The notes below the pieces were generated by a model, which was given only the letters and a program-made list of their open reading frames with translations, was not told where the DNA came from and did no database searches. 64,000 nucleotides of DNA, taken from contig CP099426.1 in the NCBI GenBank assembly GCA_024114885.1, positions 2,108,001 to 2,172,000 on the forward strand. Reading direction: 5' to 3'. The stretch's first letter is position 1, and each line of letters opens with the position of its first letter. A program made the position numbers and the translations under genes. This document shows, in pieces, positions 55,743 through 64,000 of this stretch. The stretch comes from Septoria linicola. Taxonomy: Eukaryota > Ascomycota > Dothideomycetes > Mycosphaerellales > Mycosphaerellaceae.

Positions 55743-56253
55743 TCAAGCATTCGGCCGATCGCCTTCACTTCTCCGAGCACTGATAGTCATTAGGATTCTG
55801 ATCTTGTGATAGTTCACGCAGGGTACGTACTTTCTGGCGAGTAGCCCGCAACTCACAGTTGCCTCAGCGAACACATTGTCCTCTCCTCTTTTGCTGCGCG
55901 TCTGCAGATAGCCCCAAGCATTCACCCGGCCATCCTTCAACTGTCTCGCCCGCATACCAGAAATCTCATCTCCTTCTATCGCATCAGGACACACCGTCTC
56001 ACACACGCGATCTGACTCTCGCCCCGCGCCAACGAGTTCCGCTGCATCCCCGATGGAGGCCGACCACTTCACAGCGAGGCACTCATGGCGTTCATTCTTG
56101 AAGGTTGCGCGAAGGAGAAGCTGGTTGCACATGGCTCGACCAATGTGACAGTGCTGCTTGTTGTCGCAGATGACGAATATGCTCTTGCTGTAGTATTCCT
56201 CGAAGAGCCTGGCGCGGAGCGAGCGGCAGATTTGGAGCTGGATTAAGTCGACT
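55743..56253 (-). CDS. Hypothetical reading frame, probably a 3' exon
   Basis: A 170-codon minus-strand frame opens after a stop near 56258 and reads DLIQLQICRSLRARLFEEYYSK, i.e. the second conserved block (RQLRxExLPxYYxxxxF) of 2EXR/F-box-like fungal proteins. There is an internal ATG at 56132. It may be the last exon of the gene whose first block lies at 56391-56969, but I could not place the junction. Confidence 0.4.
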
Positions 56254-56390
56254 CTTCACACGCAATCAGGTGGCAAAGCACAGGCAATTAAATGGTTCAA
56301 GTCCGCGTTGGACCCTCTGTGCTCTCTCACGCTCGAGCGACAATCGACCTCCAGCAATCCACAGGACATATTTGCTCCTCACTCGGCTTC

Positions 56391-56969
56391 TCAGATCTGG
56401 ACGGCAGCTTCTGCCAACCCATCAGCGTCCGCAGCATCGAAGTCGAAGCTTTTGGCAAAGATCCATCCTACTTGACCTCCTCCATACCCGCAAACTCGCA
56501 GCACAGCGCTCCCATCCACATTGAGCTTCCTGAACGCGTCGCAGAGATCACTCCAGTCCTTTCCCAATATCTCTGCTCTCAGCGGTGGGTTGCGAGGATC
56601 CATCCAGGTTAGATAGTTGGGACAGTATGCTAGATCTTTGAGATCGCATCGATTGTCTGCTTCGAGACAGGACAACCATCGCACGGCAGCTTGGCCTTCC
56701 ATAAAGCGGAATTGAATCTTGGTGTAATACAACGGGGATGCCTCCCAGCGTATTAGACGGCATGTAGATAGTATCGGCGGGGAAGTATATGTCAAGCTCT
56801 CAGGCTTGCCATTTCGAAATCGTCGGATATCGATCCAGGTGTACAGTCGATTTGTGACCTGGCTTCTTGACAATCCTGAGTGTTGAAAGAGCACAAGCTC
56901 ATAGATTTGCTGTCTGATTTCTGCCGGTAGTGAAAGAAGCCTCGTCTTGGGTCTTGCTTTGTCGTCCAT
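56391..56969 (-). CDS. 2EXR/F-box-like hypothetical protein
   Basis: ATG at 56969; 192 codons. Begins with a polar leader and the diagnostic LLSLPAEIRQQIYELVL motif. A second conserved block, ILSTCRLIRWEASPLYYTKIQF, follows at about residues 66-87. Many Dothideomycetes carry tens of these orphan proteins; function is unknown. The stop at 56391 may be intronic if the downstream frame is joined. Confidence 0.65.
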   Translation of the reverse strand: MDDKARPKTRLLSLPAEIRQQIYELVLFQHSGLSRSQVTNRLYTWIDIRRFRNGKPESLTYTSPPILSTCRLIRWEASPLYYTKIQFRFMEGQAAVRWLSCLEADNRCDLKDLAYCPNYLTWMDPRNPPLRAEILGKDWSDLCDAFRKLNVDGSAVLRVCGYGGGQVGWIFAKSFDFDAADADGLAEAAVQI

Positions 56970-57480
56970 CTTTACTGGCCGCCTTCGAGAAGTATAGAAC
57001 GATGCCTAAGGCTATAGTTATGGTTGAATGTGACGGGCTTCGTGAGTACCTGAATGGCACGCAAGTAGATATAAGAAAGTTACCACAAACATATTGTGAG
57101 AGCCTGCTCGATCTCTCACGCAATTCTTATCATTCGATGGGGAGACCGAAAGGGCGCTCTCATCAATTTACAGTCCTTGCACGACCAGTTCTCACGAGCT
57201 TGATGCGATGTTCCGCCATACTGCCGAGAAGAAGAGCCGTATCAGTTTCAGTTAGGCGTCTAGTGGTGTGAGGTGACAGAAGCTGTCTCCTGGTCTCTCG
57301 CCATTCGTTCTTTGACATTGCGACTTGTTTGTGACACAGAACTCGCTGCGATAGATGTGAACAGAAGAGAAAGCAGTCCAAAAGCTGGAATGTGAATCCC
57401 AAAACGCCAAGGCTTCTGGCAGACCAATCATGCGAATTCCGTTCACGGAGTTCGATAAGAAATGCGGGCAACGATAGGTA
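56970..57480. other. Spacer, no feature recognised
   Basis: Ordinary composition until about 57480, where a TA-rich zone begins. Confidence 0.4.
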
Positions 57481-57745
57481 ATACGAGAGGCAAAAGTTAT
57501 ATCGGGATATACATTAAAGGCCTAGGATATAGTATATCGCGTAAGTATTAATCTTAAAAATAGCGGCTATTTAAGAAGTATATCAAGTGCTAGAATAGCG
57601 CTTTGTCGAGCAAAATCCAAAAAGCAAGGCATTATACGAAGCGGCGATAGAAGTCCTACCTAGCAGGAATATAAGAATAGTTAGTACTCTTCTACAAACT
57701 ATTTCCTATTTATATTACTTATGCCGATAGACACAAGTTATACGA
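57480..57745. other. TA-rich, RIP-like segment covering the 5' part of an aminotransferase gene
   Basis: Composition switches at about 57480 to TATA-rich sequence and back at about 57750. Conserved codons inside it show G-to-A and C-to-T changes: LPGGNTRTV, as expected for the family, reads LPSRNIRIV near 57650-57680. Confidence 0.65.
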
Positions 57746-58868
57746 CGTAGATAGGCACGAATATATTGACCTACTTGGAGAGTACACGGCTGGCCTCTAT
57801 GGACACTCCGAGCCCGTGATTCTCAAGGCCATCAACGATGCAGCACAGAAAGGTCTATCCTTCGGAAGCCATCACGAAGATGAGATCAAGCTTGCTACAC
57901 TCGTGCAACAACGATTTCCTTCGATGGAGCGCATTCGATTCACCAACTCTGGGACAGAGTCGACATTGATGGCACTGGCTGCTGCCAAAGTTTACACTGG
58001 CAAGTCAAAGATCCTGGTCTTTTCAGGTGCATATCATGGAGGTGCATTTAGCTTCAAGGATGGGGTATCTAGTGCGGTGAATGCACCGCACGAGTACTTG
58101 ATCGCTACATACAATGACATTGAATCCGTCAAGAAGCTTGTTGACGCAAATGCTTCAGACTTGGCTGCTATTCTGCTCGAGCCAATGCTTGGGTCTGGAG
58201 GAGCAATCCCAGCAGACGCCGACTTCCTGCATCAGCTCAAGTCTCTGGCCTCAAATGTCGGTGCTCTCCTGATCTTCGACGAGGTCATGACTAGTCGCAG
58301 GCACTCTGGAGGTGGTATTCAGTCCGAGCTTTCGAGTAACTGTCGGCCTGATATGACAACTCTTGGGAAGTATATCGGCGGCGGTATGTCTTTTGGTGCT
58401 TTTGGTGGGCGATGCGAGATAATGGATCTGTTTGATCCCCGAAAGCCTGGCGGCCTGGCTCATGCTGGGACTTTCAACAACAACGTCTTGACCATGGCTG
58501 CTGGCAGAGCTGGGCTTGAACAAGTGTTCACTCCTCAACGGGCGCAGGTATTGCACCAGACTGGCGAGAAGCTTCGCAAGCAGCTCAATAGTGTTGCACG
58601 AGGAACTTTGCTGAAGGTGACCGGCTGTGGCTCCATTATGTGCTTCCACTTTACCAAGACTGATGTCGAGCGCATCAGGTCGTCTGCAGACGTGGCTGAC
58701 GCAGACGCAAAGCTGAGCAGCTTGCTACATCTGTTCCTCTTGCAAGAAGGATTCTATATCGCAAGAAGAGGCTTCCTGTCGTTGAGCTTGGCGGTGCCTG
58801 AGACATGCTTGCATGATTTTGTGCAGGTGATTCGGAACTTCGTCGAGCAGTATCGAGCAGTGCTGTAG
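57570..58868 (+). pseudogene. Class-III PLP aminotransferase (glutamate-1-semialdehyde aminomutase-like), 5' part degraded
   Basis: From 57735 to the stop at 58866-58868 the frame is intact and well conserved: HEYIDLLGEYTAGLYGHS, RFTNSGTEST, FSGAYHGG, LIFDEVMTSR and the PLP lysine in TTLGKYIGGGMSFGAFGG. Upstream, the first 60 or so codons can be recognised (QNPKSKALYEAAIEVLP) but contain TAG/TAA codons and an indel of about four bases near 57680 that shifts frame before LFYKLFPIYI. No ATG start survives. Fungal members are not for heme synthesis; they are often in secondary metabolism. An internal start (e.g. at Met of PSMERIRF) would lack the substrate-gate N-terminus. Confidence 0.75.
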
Positions 58869-58915
58869 CTCGAAGGCCAGAGTAATGAGCGAGCGCAGTC
58901 GAGGTTGTGACCAGT

Positions 58916-61900
58916 TCAGCCGCCAACAGCTCTACTCGCAGCGACTTCAGCCACAAGCCTCCGGATCTGAGGCATGAGCTCTGGGATCCGGAATGGCTTT
59001 GTCACTACCTGATCCATTCCTGCTTCGATGGCGACTGAGATTTGCTCGGATCTTGCATTTGCAGTAACAGCAACGACTGGAACGTGGCCGTTGATTTGAC
59101 CATTTGTCTGTCGCTCTCTGATGTTCCGTATACATGTCAGTCCGTCCATGGTTGGCATTTCGAGATCGAGGAGAATGGCAGAAAGTGGCGTTGTGCTAGA
59201 GCAGAAGGTCGACCGTTCGATGAATGAAAGGCATTCTAAGCCGTGGTTTGCAACGTGGACTGTACAGCCTGCTCGGCGGAGCTGTTGAGACATGACTTTC
59301 TGGTTGATGAGCTGTAACATGCGTCAGCTAGAATCCCGCAGGCTTTAAAGCAGTGTAACGTACGTTGTCTTCTACTATGAGCAGATGAAGCTCTTCTGTC
59401 GCGGGTTCGGACACTACCTCATCCGTTGCAGGCTGTCGCGAACCTTGCACCGCTGGTGTCAAGCCCGCTTGATAAGATTGCTGACGTGCCAGAGGGTGTT
59501 GCTTAGGATGAAAGTTCTCGACAACATTGCCATCCTCCTCGTGTGGTTCTCCAAGCTGATCAGCTCCGTTGCTCAGTGCTGTGCTGCCTCGTCTGCTAAA
59601 AACCACGGGACTCGCAGCAGCGCTTGTGTAGCGTATTGGAGCTGGACGCTGGCGTGCGTTATCCTCGCCTTCGATCCAGCGTCTAGCACGGACGAAGAAG
59701 GTGAAGACCGTTCTGCCATCGCCGCTCGAGACGCCTATCTGACCGCCTTGCAGCTCACAAAGCTCGCGAGAAATGAAAAGCCCAAGGCCAGACCCTCCAT
59801 ACTGCTTGTACGTTTTGGGAGATGCTTGCTGAAAGCGCTGGAACAGCAGCTTCATCTCATCATCGTTCAGTCCGCGGCCTGTATCGTACACAGCAAATTG
59901 CAGGTAGAGGTCTTCGCCCGCTGCAAAGTCTGGCCGTGGGGTACGTGATGGTCTGATATGTCGAGGTGGGATAAAGGATATGCCGTGATGCTTGCCAGTC
60001 GGCTTCTGATACGATGCCCCGATGCAGATCTTAATTTTGCGCGTATCGCTATACTGCGTAAACTTGATAGAGTTGGTGAGCAAATTGATGATGACTTGCA
60101 GCAGTCTACTGGGATCTAGGACGACCCAGTCCACATCCAAATCCTCGTAAGTTGGCTCGACGCAAAGTTGCGCATCGATTCCAGCGCGTGAAAGCTCCGC
60201 CTCATACATCTTAAGAGCTTTAGTGACAAGCGTAGGTACCTGCACCTTGTCTGGTGCAATAACAAGCAGACTGGCGTCAAGCTTCGACAGTGTGAGAATA
60301 TCGTCCACAATCCTCTTCTGATGTTGCGCACAAAGAATGATAGTCTGCGCGGCATCGACGATGTCTTCCGCGATGTGTGTTGGTAGCGTCAAATCTTCAT
60401 CGATGATCGGCATGCCAGTGGAGTTAAGCAACGTCTCGATACTGTCAGCTGACTGCAAGATGGCACTCAGCGGGTTGCGCATTTCGTGACTGGTCATATC
60501 GATGAAGTTCTCCGTCTGTCGCTTGTTCTCTAGAGCGTCTTCCAGTCTTTGCGCCAGAAGCTGTTCGGAGAACTTCCGGTGAGAGATATCTGTCAGCCAG
60601 CCCTGAACAGTAGAGATGGTACCGTCCGATTCAATCTCAGGGAATGCCGTAGCTAATAACCAGGTCTCACCAGACATCTCTTGTCCACTCTTATCGGTGT
60701 GTTGCCAAGATCTCTTCAGTCTGTATTCGACAGTGATCGGCATCTTGTGCTCTGTGATAGTATGCCAGGCCTCCGTAAAGTGCTCTATATCATCTTCGTG
60801 TATTTGCTCTGCCAGGCCTGCATGATTCACGATAGTCATGTGCTCCTCTCTCGTGGTCGAGAGCATGTCGAGATACTGGTCGTTGACATACAGCGGCCTG
60901 CCGCCAGGTTCGAGCATGAACATCCCAGTTGGCGCAGAAGATGCCAGACGTGAGAACTTTGCTTCACTCTTCTCAGCCTTCAATGTTGTGAGTCGTAGTT
61001 GCTGCGCGAGGGCGTTGTTCACATCTTCCGCGATCTGCTGAGCTCGACGTTGCTCTTCAGGCAGTGCAATCAAAGCCGCAGATTTCTCGATGATGTCTAC
61101 TGTGACTTGGCGGAAGATCTGGTACTCATCGCCGAACGCAGATCGCGGATTCAGTCCCCAGACCAGGATGGCAAGCGTCCCATCGCCAGTCATGGCTTTG
61201 ATGGGTTTGATCACGGCAGACTTGATTGGATCGCCAAAGCCTCGTCCTGGGATCGGAGTGGTCATTGAGACGGGCAGGGTCTGATTTTCTGCCGACAGAC
61301 TAACCATGTCGCCAGTTCTCCAAGCATCTATACAGGCTTGCGCTATGCCAAAGCTGCGCTCTGTTTCTTCGAGGAGTGCGAACATGTCAGGTGTATCAAT
61401 CTCATTTCTCGCGATCCCGACGGAGCCAACAAGCACAGCTTTCTTAGGGTGCAAAGTGGACGAGGAACCGGTTGAGGAGGATGCGGTGCTGTCCTCAGTC
61501 TCTGCAACGTTATCGACCACAGAGTACAAAATCGCAAATGGAACGTCCAACTCGTTTGCCTTCAGCGTATCCAGTACCACTGGCCACAGGTCTGACAATG
61601 TGCTGACCTTGTTCAGTTGTACACCGAGCTCGCTAATCGTCCCTCTCCTACGTTCTCCAGTGACCAGTGCTGTGGAGTCGGTCAGCTCGTCAAACACGCC
61701 ACTTCCGTACCCATCCTGGTCAATCATGGGCAAAGTTGTGAAGCTCCAGTACGTCTCCTCAAGGTAACCATGGCGGAACATCGGGAGTGGGAAGTTCTTG
61801 ATCGTCCTGACTTCACCGTGATAGCCTGCCTCGATGACCGGTCCCACGACTGGCCACGCTTCCGCGAAGACACTTTTGACATTTTGCCCGAGGCATTCTG

Positions 61901-62637
61901 GGTGTTTGTCTCCGAATATGGGCACGCAAGCCTCGTTATAGACAAATGTCATGTCGTCACCCCACACAATTAAGCGTGGATCTGCACATGTGTCAGTGAG
62001 CGACCAAGGAGTGCCTGCACGGCAGATGATGTTCCTTACCCGGATTGGCCATCATGGAAAGCATATGGTGTCGCAAGGTGTCACACCACGAAGACATAGG
62101 CCCCAGTGGCGTCGAAGCCCAGTCGAAGTTGCGGATGAACTTGACATATGGACTGAGCCCTTTGCGATCGACCTTTGTCCAGTCGAGACCAGGTTGGCCT
62201 TGTCCATTGGACGAGCGGCTCGTTGTGCTTCGTAGTGTACTGTCCGAGCCAGACCTTGACGACAGGAACGCACTTTGCGCATGTCCTGCTCCAAAGCCTG
62301 CCGCTCTGGCTGTCGCCACAACTATGCAATAGTCGCCCGATACTCGTGCTTGCCACGTGCCGCCATCCAATACCTTGTCATGAAGCGAAGACAGTCCCTG
62401 CTCCGTAGAGTGTGATCGCGCCACTGCATTTCGGAGGTCGTCGGGTTCGGCCGCCGGTCTTGCGAGGCGATTGAAGGCAGGGTTGGAGTAGACAGCGCGC
62501 AACTCTCGCGCGATGTCTTTGCCATCCTGGGGGATATGGAGGATAGACGTTGGTCGGTCATCAACACTCAAGAATGACACCAGTGCTCGCAGCTCGATTG
62601 GCACATCGAGCATACTCGTCCCCTCCACCATGCTCAT
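58916..62637 (-). CDS. Hybrid histidine kinase with PAS, HisKA, HATPase_c and receiver domains
   Basis: Exons down from 62040, 61981-59364 and 59311-58916 (introns 58 and 52 nt), in phase. The frame is open to about 62830 but the first ATG is at 62637, giving 1,203 residues; a further upstream exon is possible. The N-terminal region (FDWASTPLGPMSSW) and PAS-like parts (TGMFMLEPGGRPLYVND) are sensory. The phospho-acceptor His is in SHEMRNPLSAIL (codon near 60487). The ATPase domain has NLLTNSIKFT, DTGRGL and GGSGLGLFISRELCELQGG. The receiver has LLDLEMPTMDGLT (phospho-Asp codon 59165-59167) and TKPF. It signals by His-Asp phosphorelay, probably to an HPt protein. It is divergent from a Zn2Cys6 regulator. 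Confidence 0.92.
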
Positions 62638-63264
62638 CCAGCGAATCGTGTCAGTGTCCCTATGCTCATCGCCAATCACCTTGTCGCCCTCAAGGAAGAG
62701 TACTTCGGGCACGCGTCTACCACACTGCTGGCCCACATCGTGGAAACGCAGAGTCTGGATCCGTCGGGGGGGATCTTTGCCCTCAACGGACAGTCCGAGT
62801 CCTCAGCCACCAAGCAGAGTTCACTGGATCAGCGAGCATGCCGCAGCCGCTTTGCATGACATGAATTCGGATCGTGCCAAGACTTGAGGTCGCTCCTTGC
62901 ATCGCGTCTGATGCTCGACATGACCTTAGCGTGATGCATCTGTGCACTGATGTGAGCATTGCATGCCCCGAACTTCGAACAAGACGCCCATGTTGACCTT
63001 CTTCCATGGGAGGGCGGAAGAGTCCTTTAGTTCTACTGCTCACGTCTGGCCAAGACGGCTTTCCCGCAGTCATGGTCACTGCCGACTCCGGCAACGCCGG
63101 CCGTGAACCGAGGACGCAAGTTCATCGACAAGGTCGAATGTGATCAGCTCTTATCAAGACCCGTACAACAATTGCCATATGCCATCCCCTGCAAGTCTCA
63201 TGGGCCATAGTGCCAGGCTATGTCTATTTTCATCGCAATAGCACTTGCCTGAAGGCCGGAGATC
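62638..63264. promoter_or_regulatory. Divergent region between histidine kinase and Zn2Cys6 gene
   Basis: Contains the open but ATG-less frame upstream of the kinase start and the promoter of the transcription factor gene. Nothing else supported. Confidence 0.4.
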
Positions 63265-64000
63265 ATGGATCGCTCTGGCGCAAAAGTTCTCAAAAGCCGA
63301 TCTGGATGCGGTGAATGCCGCAAGAAACGCATGAAGTGTGATGAGTCCAAACCGACCTGCAAGAACTGTGCGTACAGAAAGAAGAAGTGTCCCGGCTATC
63401 TTCGCGATCTCAAGTGGTCCACCAAGTATGAAAGGTTCCGGTCCTCTGAGCAGAACAGTGGCGTATCAGGAGACTTGATTTCACCTTCTTCACGAGGCCC
63501 CAACGAAGCTCTGCAGACTACAGCGACAACGGCAGCTGGTGTCACTAGTGATGGTGATGCGGAAGAGACAGTTCAGCAACGCCTAGATGTGCCAGTTGGC
63601 GAAGTTGGCGTAATTCTGCGCACTGCTGAGGGTCGTGGCACGGCATTCGCTGAGCATCAGGTATCAAGCGTCGCAGCTCACACGAGACGGTCTACGAGAC
63701 TTTTTATTGCGGAAGGTGTAACATCATCGCCACCTGCCTCGTCAGCGGACCTTGCCTTTCAGCGGGCCACTTGTCTGACCCGTGAGGCATTGCTCGACGA
63801 GAGCGCTCGCCGGCTCTGCGATGTAGCAGCGGCTTCCGACAGCACAATGCAGCAGGTCTACTATATGACTGTACCACGTAAGACCGCAGTCAAACTTGAA
63901 CACCAAGCGGCATCTCGACTCGAGAAGTATTACTACGACACGGCTTGCCGAATCATGTCGTGTTATGACAGCGTCACGAACCCGTACAGGACAGTCATAC
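63265..64000 (+). CDS. Zn2Cys6 (GAL4-type) transcription factor, 3'-truncated by the window
   Basis: ATG at 63265 opens a frame that runs unbroken to the window end (245 codons seen). Residues 15-42 are a complete binuclear zinc cluster with C15, C18, C25, C32, C35 and C42 (spacing CX2CX6CX6CX2CX6C) in SGCGECRKKRMKCDESKP. The basic linker CPGYLRDLKWSTKYERF follows, a form common among fungal Zn2Cys6 regulators with a fungal-specific middle homology region. The remainder is Ser/Thr/Ala-rich and then more structured (LEKYYYDTACRIMSCYDSV). It binds DNA as a dimer or monomer in the nucleus; targets unknown. Confidence 0.92.
   Translation, partial: MDRSGAKVLKSRSGCGECRKKRMKCDESKPTCKNCAYRKKKCPGYLRDLKWSTKYERFRSSEQNSGVSGDLISPSSRGPNEALQTTATTAAGVTSDGDAEETVQQRLDVPVGEVGVILRTAEGRGTAFAEHQVSSVAAHTRRSTRLFIAEGVTSSPPASSADLAFQRATCLTREALLDESARRLCDVAAASDSTMQQVYYMTVPRKTAVKLEHQAASRLEKYYYDTACRIMSCYDSVTNPYRTVI

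Overview
The window is nuclear DNA of a filamentous ascomycete. Almost every gene has short GT-AG introns (about 46-98 nt). A large TA-rich block carries transposon relics whose changes are transitions, the signature of repeat-induced point mutation (RIP). Gene content (GEL/GAS glucanosyltransferase, VPS15, GMP synthase, ALG2, group-specific hybrid histidine kinase, many small secreted proteins) fits a Dothideomycete, possibly a plant-associated Mycosphaerellales species; that placement is inference from gene style, not a database match.

Layout. 0-17 kb: a telomere-repeat-binding protein (5' cut by the window), a GT2 glycosyltransferase, two adjacent paralogous membrane acyltransferase-like genes (one stand-alone, one fused to a secreted GH16-like domain), then a small catabolic-looking group (epoxide hydrolase, a secreted small protein, cyclase-family hydrolase, EthD-domain protein) and an unknown gene. 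17-24 kb: housekeeping VPS15 and GMP synthase (GUA1-type), divergently transcribed. 24-36 kb: an accessory, secretome-rich stretch. It holds a decayed ArfGAP fragment, a four-copy tandem family of about 80-residue six-cysteine secreted proteins interrupted by an SDR gene, a 480-bp MITE-like element, a broken mucin-like secreted protein gene, an intron-containing tRNA-Cys, and a repeat-built glycine-rich secreted protein.

37.6-48.4 kb: a nested transposon. The outer element has inverted termini and encodes the relic of an integrase-core (DDE-type) transposase plus an opposed coiled-coil ORF. A 6,297-bp Ty1/Copia-type LTR retrotransposon (277-bp LTRs, 5-bp ATCTC target duplication) is inserted in its transposase ORF. 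All 13 LTR-LTR differences are transitions. A GH72 glucanosyltransferase gene starts only about 260 bp from the transposon end.

48.6-64 kb: GH72 gene, several F-box-like/2EXR-like proteins of unknown function, ALG2 mannosyltransferase, a DUF2306 membrane protein, a class-III aminotransferase whose first part only is RIP-like and frameshifted while the rest is clean, a hybrid histidine kinase and, divergent from it, a Zn2Cys6 transcription factor cut by the window end.

The most interesting unit is the six-cysteine tandem family, which has to be assembled from three small exons per copy and would be missed by a simple ORF scan. Next are the split integrase-type DNA transposon, the GH16-acyltransferase fusion beside its stand-alone paralogue, and the half-RIPped aminotransferase.
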